Positions 12,183 to 24,212 of a DNA stretch of 64,000 nucleotides are shown piece by piece (within the stretch, counting starts at the first letter, position 1; the number at the start of each line of letters is the position of its first letter). The notes below the pieces were generated by a model that searched no databases, was not told the DNA's origin, and saw nothing but the letters and a program-made list of their open reading frames with translations. Origin of the DNA: Rhodanobacter sp. 7MK24 (GTDB lineage: Bacteria; Pseudomonadota; Gammaproteobacteria; Xanthomonadales; Rhodanobacteraceae); contig NZ_JACYXL010000005.1 of NCBI RefSeq assembly GCF_014842995.1, positions 124,001 to 188,000 of the forward strand, read 5' to 3'. The position numbers and the translations under genes are program-made.

Positions 12183-13166
12183 TCACTTCGCTGGCAGGTA
12201 ACTCATCGGATCGACCGGATTGCCGTCCTTGCGGATCTGGAACCCCAGCTCCACGCGCGAGGCGCCGCTGGAACCCATCAGGGCGATCTCCTGGCCGGCG
12301 CTGACGCGCTGGCCTTCCGTAACCAGACGCTTGCTGTTGTGCCCATAGGCGGACAGCAGGCTGTCGTTGTGCTTGATGATGACCAGCTCGCCATAGCCGA
12401 CCAGGCCATTGCCGCTGTACACCACCACGCCATCGGCCGCCGCTCGCACCGGGTCGCCGGCATTGCCGGCGATCTCGACACCCGGTACCGCGTCGCCAGG
12501 CGTGAAGCGTTTGAGGATCTGTCCGTCGGCCGGCCAGCGCCAGGTCACGCCGCCCGCCGCGTGGGAATTGCCGGTCGCTACCACGGGCGTCGGGGCCGGA
12601 GCCGGCGGTGGCACAGGCTTGGGGCCACCCGCGACGGGCACCACGGTACTCGCCGGTACGGCAGGCACGGTAGTTGACGCAGCGGTCGTTGCCGTGGGTG
12701 CCTGCGCATGCGGCGGCGCTACCGCGCTCGCGGCATTCGATACCGACGCTTCCGCCGGCACATTCTCGAAGACCGGCGCGGCCGGAGCAGGCGGAGCAGC
12801 TGGTGTGGGTGCAGGGTTCGCCTTGGCTACGGCAGTCGCCGCCTGCGAGGGTGGTGCGCTGCCGCCGTTTGGCGGCGACAGGCGCAGCTTCTGCCCCGGC
12901 CAGATCGTGTAGGGCACGGCGATACCGTTCCACTTCGCCAAGTCGCGATAGTCCACGCTGTTGCGGAAGGCGATCGAATACATGGTGTCGCCCTTGACCA
13001 CCACATAGCTGCCACCGGGAATCGGCGTGCGCGCCACGGCATGTGCAGGCGCAACGGGCGCGCCGTAGTGTTGCTGGCCCGGAGCCGGCTCCACCACGAC
13101 AGTACTGCAGGCCGACAGCAGCAGCGATACAACCAAGAGCGGCAATAAAGAACGGTATCGATTCAT
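12183..13166 (-). CDS. nlpD: NlpD-like lipoprotein (LysM + degenerate LytM)
   Basis: This 327-residue outer-membrane lipoprotein probably activates cell-wall amidases at division. The signal peptide ends in lipobox LSAC (Cys20). A LysM domain lies at about 53-97 (SYVVVKGDTMYSIAFRNSV), then an Ala/Pro/Thr-rich linker, then an M23/LytM domain from about 215. Only one zinc-ligand His is kept (YGHN). The HxGxD site reads PGVEIA and the HxH site reads VELGFQI, so it should be catalytically inactive, as in E. coli NlpD. The start at 13166 gives the proper signal peptide. It follows yqaA in the surE-pcm-yqaA-nlpD order. Confidence 0.92.
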   Translation of the reverse strand: MNRYRSLLPLLVVSLLLSACSTVVVEPAPGQQHYGAPVAPAHAVARTPIPGGSYVVVKGDTMYSIAFRNSVDYRDLAKWNGIAVPYTIWPGQKLRLSPPNGGSAPPSQAATAVAKANPAPTPAAPPAPAAPVFENVPAEASVSNAASAVAPPHAQAPTATTAASTTVPAVPASTVVPVAGGPKPVPPPAPAPTPVVATGNSHAAGGVTWRWPADGQILKRFTPGDAVPGVEIAGNAGDPVRAAADGVVVYSGNGLVGYGELVIIKHNDSLLSAYGHNSKRLVTEGQRVSAGQEIALMGSSGASRVELGFQIRKDGNPVDPMSYLPAK

Positions 13167-13216
13167 GCGCGCCAGCATAGCGAAGCACCCCTGTACTTTC
13201 ATGCGACCCGCCGCCG

Positions 13217-13825
13217 TCAATGCCGCCAGATCCACCACGCCAGCAGTGCTCCCAGCAACACCAGCACAGCCCAGCCGATCCATTCGATGTATTTGTGCAG
13301 CAGGTGCTCGGCGCGCTCGCCGAACAGCCGTATCAACAACGCCAGCAACCACACGCGCTTGCCGCGCCCCAGCGCCACGCAAGCGAGGAAAGGCAGCACC
13401 GGCACGCCGACGATACCCGCTGCCCAGGTCACGAACTTCATCGGCACCACCGGCTGCAAGGCTGCCAGCATCAGCACGCCATAGAGCCCCCAGCGATGCT
13501 CGGCCATCTGTGTGCGCAGGCTCTGCACACCCAGCTCGATGGGCGCCAGCAGATGCAGCGTGCCAAGCAGCGGCTTCAACGCCTCGAACGCCCAGTGCCC
13601 CAGCGTGTAACCGACCAACGCGCCGAGCAGCGAGAAGGCCAGGCTGATGTTCGCGTAGAAGAACGCCCTGTGCCGCTTTCCCAGCATCATCGGCGCCAGC
13701 ATCACCTCCGGCATGATCGGGAAGATGAAGGCTTCGACGAAGCTGAGTCCGCACAGGTAACGAACGGCGTGGGGATGGCGCGCCCACGTCAGCGCGCGGG
13801 CGTAGAGTCTGCCGAACAAACGCAT
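13217..13825 (-). CDS. YqaA-type membrane protein (DedA/SNARE-associated family)
   Basis: This 202-residue multi-pass membrane protein has the DedA/VTT signature seen in YqaA proteins: LCGLSFVEAFIFPIMPEVMLAPMM near the N-terminus and LQPVVPMKFVTWAAGIVG in the middle. About four to five hydrophobic segments are visible, and it ends WWIWRH. It overlaps the pcm stop codon by 1 nt. The exact substrate is unknown. Lipid or small-molecule flipping is proposed for the wider family. Confidence 0.88.
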   Translation of the reverse strand: MRLFGRLYARALTWARHPHAVRYLCGLSFVEAFIFPIMPEVMLAPMMLGKRHRAFFYANISLAFSLLGALVGYTLGHWAFEALKPLLGTLHLLAPIELGVQSLRTQMAEHRWGLYGVLMLAALQPVVPMKFVTWAAGIVGVPVLPFLACVALGRGKRVWLLALLIRLFGERAEHLLHKYIEWIGWAVLVLLGALLAWWIWRH

Positions 13826-14520
13826 CAGCCGATGCCCCCGAGCAATGGCACGAAGCTGACCGCCCCGAGTTCTTCCTGCACGAAATCGCCCTCTCCGTCG
13901 CCGCGCAGGCGAATCAGTACCTGATTGCTGGGCGACCCCACGGGCGCCACCAGCACGCCGCTGGGACTGAGCTGCTCCAGAATGCGGCTGGGAATGCTGT
14001 CGCCTGCCGCGGTGAGGATCACCGCGTCGAACGGCGCCTCGTCAGCCCAGCCCAGCTTGCCATCGTCGTGGCGCGAGCGGATGTTGCCGATGCCGAGCTG
14101 ACGGAAGCGCCGCCGCGCCTGGCGCAGCAGTTCCTCGATGCGCTCCACCGTGTAGACCTGCTCGACCAGCGCCGCCAGCACCACGGCCTGGTAGCCGGAG
14201 CCCGTGCCGATTTCCAGCACGCGGCCGGGCTTTTCCTTGCGCTCGTCGAAGTGCTCCAGCAACGCTTCGGTCATCCGCGCCACGACCCAGGGCTGGGAAA
14301 TGGTCTGGCCGTGGCCGATCGGCAACGCGGTGTTCTCGTAGGCGCGCGAATGCAGCGCCTGGTCGATGAAATGGTGGCGCGGCAGGTTCCGGATCACGTC
14401 GATCACCCGTGCGTCGCGGACTCCGCTTTCCTTGAGCTGCGCGGCGAGCCGGTCGCGCGCGCGCTGCGAGGTCATGCCCTCGCCTTTCAACACCGATGGT
14501 GGCAGCGTGTGCATGCTCAT
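13825..14520 (-). CDS. pcm: Protein-L-isoaspartate O-methyltransferase
   Basis: This enzyme repairs isoaspartyl damage in proteins using SAM. It is 231 residues with the PCMT signature LPIGHGQTISQPWVVARM, the SAM motif VLEIGTGSGYQAVVLAAL and AVILTAAGDSIP. An in-frame ATG at 14475 (MTSQRARDRL) has a better ribosome site (GGCGAGGG) and would give 216 residues, close to E. coli Pcm (208). The longer form is kept because the N-terminal extension matches what I recall of Xanthomonas proteins. The gene lies 3 bp after surE. Confidence 0.95.
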   Translation of the reverse strand: MSMHTLPPSVLKGEGMTSQRARDRLAAQLKESGVRDARVIDVIRNLPRHHFIDQALHSRAYENTALPIGHGQTISQPWVVARMTEALLEHFDERKEKPGRVLEIGTGSGYQAVVLAALVEQVYTVERIEELLRQARRRFRQLGIGNIRSRHDDGKLGWADEAPFDAVILTAAGDSIPSRILEQLSPSGVLVAPVGSPSNQVLIRLRGDGEGDFVQEELGAVSFVPLLGGIG

Positions 14521-14523
14521 CGC

Positions 14524-15312
14524 TCAAGCCGCCTTGTGGCCGGGCGCGGCCTGGTCTTGGCCCAGCGATTGCACCCAACTGCTCACCTTTTCCAGCGCCT
14601 GGTAGCGGGTGAGATCGACATGGATGGGAGTGACCGAAACATGGCCGCGACGGACGGCGTCGAAGTCCGTGCCAGGGCCGGCGTCATCGATTTCGCCCGC
14701 CGGGCCGATCCACCAGATCGGGCGACCGCGCGGGTCGGTCTGCGCGATGCATGGCGCCGCACGATGGCGACGCCCCAGCCGCGTGACCTCGAAGCCGCGG
14801 ATTTCCGGCCAGGGCCGATCCGGCACGTTGACGTTGAGGATGGTGTCGGCCGGCAGCGGATCGACCAGCAGGCGACGCATCAGCAACAGCACAGCCGTCG
14901 CCGCGGAGTCGTAATGCTCGCCGCGATGATCCTCGCTGACCAGCGACACCGCGATGGCCGGCAAGCCGAGGAAGCGCCCTTCCATCGCCGCCGAGACCGT
15001 GCCGGAATAGATCACGTCGTCGCCAAGATTGGCCGAGTTGTTGATACCGGATACCACGATGTCGGGTTCGTGGTCGAGCAGGCCGGACAATGCGAGATGC
15101 ACGCAGTCGGTGGGCGTGCCCGCGACGCGGTAACGGCCATCCTCCATGCGCAATACGCGCAGCGGCGCGTCCAGGGTCAGCGAATTGCTGGCGCCGGAAC
15201 GGTCGCGATCGGGCGCCACCACCGTCACCTCGCCCACCTCGCGCAAACGCGCGGCAAGCACATGAATGCCCCGTGCATCCACGCCATCGTCGTTGCTGAC
15301 AAGAACTCGCAT
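14524..15312 (-). CDS. surE: 5'/3'-nucleotidase and survival protein SurE
   Basis: This 262-residue metal-dependent nucleotidase/exopolyphosphatase starts [16 protein letters not shown], where Asp8 and Asp9 bind metal. The conserved blocks [32 protein letters not shown] and [20 protein letters not shown] are complete. It is the first gene of surE-pcm-yqaA-nlpD and is divergent from the Smr gene. Confidence 0.96.
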   Translation of the reverse strand: MRVLVSNDDGVDARGIHVLAARLREVGEVTVVAPDRDRSGASNSLTLDAPLRVLRMEDGRYRVAGTPTDCVHLALSGLLDHEPDIVVSGINNSANLGDDVIYSGTVSAAMEGRFLGLPAIAVSLVSEDHRGEHYDSAATAVLLLMRRLLVDPLPADTILNVNVPDRPWPEIRGFEVTRLGRRHRAAPCIAQTDPRGRPIWWIGPAGEIDDAGPGTDFDAVRRGHVSVTPIHVDLTRYQALEKVSSWVQSLGQDQAAPGHKAA

Positions 15313-15455
15313 GCTGATCCGTGTTGAGTCGACCGCAGCGCATCGCCAAGCGGCACGCGCACCCCGCAATCGCCCGAGTTTACCGGAGCGACACCGCGGT
15401 TTCACGGATCGACGGCATGCATTGCGCCCGAGCCGTTGCTTGCTAGCATCGGGCC

Positions 15456-15998
15456 ATGCAACGCCGGCCGCCTGCGATCAACGAAGACGATGCCCGCCTG
15501 TTCCGCGAGGCGGTCGGCGAAGTGCGCCACATCGACACGCAAGCCGCGCCACCGTCCGCACCGAAGCCCTCGCCGCAGCCGCGTATGCTAGAAGCCGACG
15601 AAGCCGCCGTGCCGGGCGAATTGCTGGGGATGGCCTTCGACCCGGCCACGCTCGAGGTAGGCGAGGAACTCAGCTATCTGCGCGACGGCTATCCGCCGAA
15701 GCTGTTGCGCCAGTTGAAGCGCGGCCAGTACAGCGTGCAGGACGAAGTCGACCTGCATCAGATGAACGCCGCCGCTGCGCAGGCCAGCATCGCCGTCTTC
15801 CTCGCCGAAGCGAAACGGCACGGCCTGCGCTGCGTGCGCATCATCCACGGCAAGGGCTTGCGCTCGAAAGCCGCCGGCCCGGTATTGAAGACGCTCACCG
15901 ATCGCCTGCTGCGGCGAAGGGACGACGTGATCGCGTTCGCTTCGGCAAGGCCGGCGCAAGGCGGCACCGGGGCGGTGGTTGTGCTACTCCAAGGTTGA
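15456..15998 (+). CDS. Smr/MutS2-type domain protein (SmrA-like)
   Basis: This 180-residue protein has a poorly conserved N-terminal half and a C-terminal Smr domain. The DLH motif is at 99-101 and the HGKG motif at 131-134 ([11 protein letters not shown]). Smr domains act as nicking endonucleases or RNA-associated nucleases. The exact role of the SmrA/YdaL group is not settled. It ends 9 bp before the convergent orphan membrane gene. Confidence 0.88.
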   Translation: MQRRPPAINEDDARLFREAVGEVRHIDTQAAPPSAPKPSPQPRMLEADEAAVPGELLGMAFDPATLEVGEELSYLRDGYPPKLLRQLKRGQYSVQDEVDLHQMNAAAAQASIAVFLAEAKRHGLRCVRIIHGKGLRSKAAGPVLKTLTDRLLRRRDDVIAFASARPAQGGTGAVVVLLQG

Positions 15999-16007
15999 CG
16001 CGAGGCC

Positions 16008-16598
16008 TTATTTCCGCGTGCCGGGCTTGGCTTTTTCGTAGTTCGATTGCAAAACCAGCCATTCCGGCTTGGCGGTGGTGCGATTGCCCAGCCAGTAAGT
16101 GACCATGCATCCCGTGCGCTTTTGCAATTCGTCTATGAGCAGCCACTCGCACGGAAAGGAACTGCCGATTCGTCGCCGTACACCGGATCTGAGCACCAAC
16201 ACCAGGTGCGCTTCACGACTATCCGATCTGCGCTCAAGTTCGAGCACATCCGTATAGGCAACAACTTGTCCGCATCGCCAACCAAAGCGGATGTCGTTTT
16301 GTTCCAAACGAAGGCCAAAAAAGGAGCGGATCCAGACGAACACCGATCCGGCAAGGCCAATCAGAGCCATGGGCCAAGTCACATCGCCACGCCCATGATG
16401 AAAAGTTGCCATGGAGATGACACTACTGAGCAGGCCAAGCGCCAGAAAAAGCACCACCCGATATCTGGGCGATTTCAGCTCGCCCGTCGTCTTGAACAAC
16501 TCGGCGTTCTCGCGCTCGGATAGTGAACTCCTCCATCCAAGGAACGCGACTGCCAACATCCCCGTCGATATCAGCGCAATCAACGCGTCATTCGCCAC
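16008..16598 (-). CDS. Orphan membrane protein with PH-like tail
   Basis: I do not recognise a named family. The GTG start at 16598 is chosen because AGGAGG lies 5 nt upstream, giving 196 residues. The visible layout is membrane segments at about 4-22, 48-66 and 77-95, then a beta-rich soluble part (RLEQNDIRFGWRCGQVVAYTDV...) resembling bacterial PH-like domains that follow membrane anchors. It sits 13 bp behind truD and may be co-transcribed with it. Its base composition is visibly less GC-rich than its neighbours, suggesting later acquisition. Confidence 0.7.
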   Translation of the reverse strand: MANDALIALISTGMLAVAFLGWRSSLSERENAELFKTTGELKSPRYRVVLFLALGLLSSVISMATFHHGRGDVTWPMALIGLAGSVFVWIRSFFGLRLEQNDIRFGWRCGQVVAYTDVLELERRSDSREAHLVLVLRSGVRRRIGSSFPCEWLLIDELQKRTGCMVTYWLGNRTTAKPEWLVLQSNYEKAKPGTRK

Positions 16599-16611
16599 CG
16601 CGACCTCCTGT

Positions 16612-17631
16612 CTACGCAGACGCTGCAACTTCGCGTGCCACCACCGTCGCATACGCGCCCGCCGGCAACTCGAATGACAATTCCAGTGCATCGTCGGCCA
16701 GCCAGCGCCAGCGCAAGTCTTTAGGCAACAGGCGAAGCGGCCTGCGTTCCTGATCCATGCGCGCAGCGGCGATGCCTCGCGCAAGATCATCGTGCGTTGC
16801 GGCGACTTCGCGTTCCAAGCGGCCCGCCTCGCCTGCCGTGGGTGGTTCGCCCTGCCCCCACAACGGACCGGAAGGATGAATGTCTCCCTTGGCCAGGCGC
16901 TGCGCCAGGACATCGTTGTACGGCTCCGGCCCGAACCAGGAACGCGAGCCGGCCAGCGACCAGATTTCACCATCCAATGGCGCATCCCATGTGCCGCGCT
17001 CGACGCGCACCGCCAACACGTCGTTGAAGATCTGCGAGCGCGCGGCGGAGAGCAGGAAGCCGCGCTTGTCGCGATCCACCCTGCGTCCCGCGAACATCGC
17101 GCGCGCCTGCTCCAGGTTGCCGCCCTCGCGGCCGAAGCGCTGTTCGCCGAAGTAGTTGGGCACGCCGCGTGCCGCGATCGCCGCCAGCACCTGTTCCGCG
17201 CGTTCACGCTCGCCTTGCGCCTCACGCAGCACCAGCACGAAGCGGTTGCCGCGCAAGGCACCGCGCTTGAGCTTGCGGCCGTGACGGGTGGCGGCCAGCA
17301 CTTTCACGTTCTCGTGCGGGAAGGCCGACCAGTCGGGATCGGGTTTGCCGGCGAGTTGCACGGTGAAGGCCTGGCGCGTCACCGCGTGCCGGTCCTTCAG
17401 GCCGGCGTAGCCCACGGCCAGCGGCGGCACGCCGGCGAATTTCGCCAGCTCCCTTGCCAGCCAGTCGGTGTTGGCATCGCGCTTCTCCACCCACAGCAAG
17501 GCGTGCTCGCCGTTGCCGTCGGCGTCGTAGCCCAGGATTTCCTCGACGACGAAGTCTTCAGGGGTGCTGCGCAGGCGCGCAACCAGTGGAGGCGCAGTGC
17601 CGTGGGCGAATGGAAGCTCTTGAGTCGTCAT
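16612..17631 (-). CDS. truD: tRNA pseudouridine(13) synthase TruD
   Basis: This 339-residue pseudouridine synthase modifies U13 of tRNA-Glu. The catalytic Asp80 is in the family motif GYAGLKDRHAVTRQ. RGNRFVLVLRE and PNYFGEQRFGREGGN are also diagnostic. It is downstream of ispF (89-bp gap) and upstream of surE, as in other gammaproteobacteria. Confidence 0.95.
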   Translation of the reverse strand: MTTQELPFAHGTAPPLVARLRSTPEDFVVEEILGYDADGNGEHALLWVEKRDANTDWLARELAKFAGVPPLAVGYAGLKDRHAVTRQAFTVQLAGKPDPDWSAFPHENVKVLAATRHGRKLKRGALRGNRFVLVLREAQGERERAEQVLAAIAARGVPNYFGEQRFGREGGNLEQARAMFAGRRVDRDKRGFLLSAARSQIFNDVLAVRVERGTWDAPLDGEIWSLAGSRSWFGPEPYNDVLAQRLAKGDIHPSGPLWGQGEPPTAGEAGRLEREVAATHDDLARGIAAARMDQERRPLRLLPKDLRWRWLADDALELSFELPAGAYATVVAREVAASA

Positions 17632-17720
17632 GGCGTGACAGGTATCCGGGTGTTCACTCCCTCATACGATACGGCCACACCGTGCCATATCTGGAAACTG
17701 AGGATCGAAGTACTCGTGCT

Positions 17721-18200
17721 TCAGTGCCTTTCAAGCAATACGCTGGCTTGTGCGGCGATGCCTTCGCCGCGGCCGGTGAAACCGAGTTTTTCGGTGGTGG
17801 TGGCCTTGATGCTGACCTGGCCGAGCTGGCAGTCGAGATCGGCGGCAAGGTTTTCACGCATGGCCTGCGCGTGCGGACCGATCTTTGGGGATTCACAGAT
17901 CACGGTGATATCGGCGTTGCCCAGCGCATAGCCATGTTGTGCCGCCAACATGGCGGCATGGCGCAGGAACTGGCGGCTGTCGGCATTGCGCCAGCGTTCG
18001 TCCGAGGGGGAGAAGTGCTTGCCGATGTCGCCCAGCGCCAGCGCGCCGAAGATGGCGTCGCACAGCGCGTGGATCACCACGTCGCCGTCAGAGTGCGCGA
18101 GCAGGCCGCGCGCGTGAGGGATGCGCACGCCGCCCAGGGTGACGTGGTCACCCTCGCCGAAGGCGTGCACGTCGAAGCCGTTGCCGATGCGCATGCTCAT
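17721..18200 (-). CDS. ispF: 2-C-methyl-D-erythritol 2,4-cyclodiphosphate synthase
   Basis: This is the MEP-pathway cyclase, 159 residues, identical in length to E. coli IspF. The metal-binding DVH (Asp10, His12) is in [12 protein letters not shown]. Further signatures are [17 protein letters not shown] and the C-terminal [21 protein letters not shown]. Its start overlaps the ispD stop codon by 4 nt. Confidence 0.97.
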   Translation of the reverse strand: MSMRIGNGFDVHAFGEGDHVTLGGVRIPHARGLLAHSDGDVVIHALCDAIFGALALGDIGKHFSPSDERWRNADSRQFLRHAAMLAAQHGYALGNADITVICESPKIGPHAQAMRENLAADLDCQLGQVSIKATTTEKLGFTGRGEGIAAQASVLLERH

Positions 18201-18889
18201 GCCGTCCTCGCCAGCAGGAATTCGGCGAGCGCGAGGTCCGCCGCCGTGGTGACCTTGATGTTGTCCTCGGCGCCTTCGACCAGCAGCGGGCGGAAGCCGG
18301 CCAGTTCCATCGCCATCGCCTCGTCGCTGACCGCACGGCCATCGTTCGATACCGCGCCCAACGCAGCAACGAGTTCGCCGCGGCGGAACATCTGCGGCGT
18401 GAATGCACGCCAACGCTGGTCGCGCGGCTCCGTGGCGAGGCTGCAATCGCCTTCGCCGGCACGCTTGAGCGTGTCGCGCAACGGCGCGCCAAGCAGACCC
18501 CCATCGGTTCCGGAAGCGCGCTCGATCAGCTGCGTGATGTCCTTCGCACGCACGCAGGGGCGTGCGGCGTCATGCACCAGCACGAAGTCGGCATTCTCCA
18601 CTTCGGAAGGCAACGCGTTGAGGCCGGCCAGCACCGAATCGCTGCGCTCGGCGCCACCGATGGCGACGCGCACCGGTTTGCCATGCAGTGTTTCGATGCC
18701 GGGCCAGAGTTCGTCCCGCGCGCCGAGCACCACCAGCAGGCCGGCGATGCGCGGATGCGCCGCCAGCCGCTCCAGCGTATGCGCGATCAGCGGCTTGCCG
18801 GCCAGCGGCAGGTATTGCTTGGGACAATCCGCACCCATGCGCATGCCGCGACCTGCGGCTGGCACCACGCACCACAGGGCCTCGCTCAT
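18197..18889 (-). CDS. ispD: 2-C-methyl-D-erythritol 4-phosphate cytidylyltransferase
   Basis: This 230-residue MEP-pathway enzyme has the nucleotidyltransferase signature [24 protein letters not shown] and [10 protein letters not shown]. It couples CTP to MEP. It overlaps both ftsB (4 nt) and ispF (4 nt), so the three are one translational unit. Confidence 0.97.
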   Translation of the reverse strand: MSEALWCVVPAAGRGMRMGADCPKQYLPLAGKPLIAHTLERLAAHPRIAGLLVVLGARDELWPGIETLHGKPVRVAIGGAERSDSVLAGLNALPSEVENADFVLVHDAARPCVRAKDITQLIERASGTDGGLLGAPLRDTLKRAGEGDCSLATEPRDQRWRAFTPQMFRRGELVAALGAVSNDGRAVSDEAMAMELAGFRPLLVEGAEDNIKVTTAADLALAEFLLARTA

Positions 18890-19239
18890 TTGACGACGCC
18901 GCCCGCGGCGGCGCCTGCCGGGCGGGCTGGTGGCGGCAAGGGCAAGCTGCTGCTCGCGCCCGCCGGCTGGCTGTCCACCTGATAGAACACCTCGCCGGGC
19001 TTGATGAGGCCCAGCCCGGTGCGCGCACGCGCCTCGATGGCCTGATTGCCGTTCTTCAGGTCGGCCACGTCGGCGGCCAGCGCCTGGTTGCGCTGCTGCA
19101 GGCGGCCGTTCTCGTCGGTCTGTTTCTTGATGGCCACGCGCAGGGCATCCACCTCATGCACACCGCCCTGCGCGGACCACAGCTTCATCTGCAGTCCGAT
19201 CAGCAGCAGAACCAGGACGAGAGCGACCCAACGCAGCAT
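18886..19239 (-). CDS. ftsB: Cell division protein FtsB
   Basis: This 117-residue bitopic divisome protein has a membrane segment at about 4-20 (WVALVLVLLLIGLQMKLW). A periplasmic coiled coil with LRVAIKKQTDENGRLQQRN follows, and then the conserved EARARTGLGLIKPGEVFYQ. The C-terminal tail is Pro/Ala-rich and longer than in E. coli. It lies between eno (17-bp gap) and ispD, the classical position. Confidence 0.95.
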   Translation of the reverse strand: MLRWVALVLVLLLIGLQMKLWSAQGGVHEVDALRVAIKKQTDENGRLQQRNQALAADVADLKNGNQAIEARARTGLGLIKPGEVFYQVDSQPAGASSSLPLPPPARPAGAAAGGVVK

Positions 19240-19256
19240 GGGGCAGCGTGCTTCCG

Positions 19257-23213
<3,957 letters not shown>

Positions 23214-23231
23214 CTATTGAGGCTGACTTTC

Positions 23232-23398
23232 CGAGCCTCCCGCTCCGCGCGCTGGGCTTTCTGCTCAGGCCGGCGAGCCCGGAACTCGGCTCATCGAGCA
23301 AAAAACCCGACGAGCCGAGCAAAAAATGGCACGTGCCGAGCGCGGAACTCGGTGGGCCGAGCTAAAGCCCCGTTCGCCAAGCAAAAAGCCCAGCGTAC
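23232..23398. repeat. Degenerate 21-bp tandem repeat
   Basis: About eight units of roughly 21 bp start with a CGAGC-like block (CGAGCCCGGAACTC, CGAGCAAAAAACCC, CGAGCAAAAAATGG, CGAGCGCGGAACTC, CGAGCTAAAGCC, CAAGCAAAAAGCC). Unit starts are near 23232, 23253, 23274, 23295, 23316, 23337, 23358 and 23378. The first two units are the most diverged. The repeat fills most of the gap between pyrG and the secreted orphan. I see no gene here. The plus-strand reading frame gives a 7-residue Arg/Lys repeat with no start signal. Confidence 0.75.
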
Positions 23399-23426
23399 CG
23401 AGTCCGACATGCGGCGCATGCGTTGT

Positions 23427-24059
23427 TTAGCTGTGATGCGATTCCACAGCGATGGTCAACGTTGGCTGCTTGCCAGGTTCCGCGCCGTTCTGCAACGTGA
23501 TCTCCCAATCATCCGGAAGCGTCACGGTCGCTTTCTGCTGGTTGCCCATGAATGTCCGGTAGGCATCGCTCGCCTGCGTCGATTGTTCCGGCGTTATACG
23601 ATCCAAGGTGCTGCCGTGTTTGACATAGCGGGTCATGCCGGGCGACACGCCAGTCCAGATTTCGCGCACCAGCCCCGATACGCCCGACCGAGCCTCGGCA
23701 GGCGTCGCGAATTGGATGAACGATTTTGCGAAGTCCCGCGCGAACGTCGATGTGGCCGGCGTATCGATGAAAGACCGCGTGATGGCCGCCAGCATGCTCT
23801 CGATCATTTGGCCGTCCTTGCCAACCTTCACGAGTACGAATACCTGCCCGCTGAATTGACCAGGCGTGCCGTAAACGATGTAGGTGTCCTTTGTGTTCGG
23901 CGCGGTCTGTTCACCGACCCGCGTCAGAGAGAAGAACTTGAAGAAGTCGCTGGCTGGCAATTGCGCCACCGTGCGTTCACCAAAGTTGGACTCACCCGCT
24001 GCCACTAGCCTTGGCAGAGCCAACCAACACAACGCGATCACCAGAACCAACTTGTTCAT
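23427..24059 (-). CDS. Secreted protein of unknown function
   Basis: This 210-residue protein has a clear Sec signal peptide (MNKLVLVIALCWLALPRLVAAGES) and is otherwise of unknown family. The mature part looks globular with mixed alpha/beta content and no cysteine pairs or metal motifs that I can see. The ATG at 24059 has a ribosome site (AAGGTGG). The gene is visibly less GC-rich than its neighbours and stands alone between the tandem-repeat gap and the aminopeptidase, which suggests a lineage-specific or transferred gene. Confidence 0.75.
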   Translation of the reverse strand: MNKLVLVIALCWLALPRLVAAGESNFGERTVAQLPASDFFKFFSLTRVGEQTAPNTKDTYIVYGTPGQFSGQVFVLVKVGKDGQMIESMLAAITRSFIDTPATSTFARDFAKSFIQFATPAEARSGVSGLVREIWTGVSPGMTRYVKHGSTLDRITPEQSTQASDAYRTFMGNQQKATVTLPDDWEITLQNGAEPGKQPTLTIAVESHHS

Positions 24060-24212
24060 GTGCCACCTTAAAAACAAGAGCCAGAGTTCAATATTGCCAT
24101 GCTTCATGCCACCGTGATCGCAGCTGCGCGCCGCTATGATGCGACACTGAACCCACCTCACCGCCATGCCGAGTAAAATCGCCGCTTCCTCGAAGCGCAT
24201 GAAGCCCTACCC

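Noticed and set aside
12183-13787. A long version of NlpD running back into yqaA
   Set aside because: The extra N-terminal part is the wrong frame of yqaA. Starting at 13166 gives a lipoprotein signal peptide.
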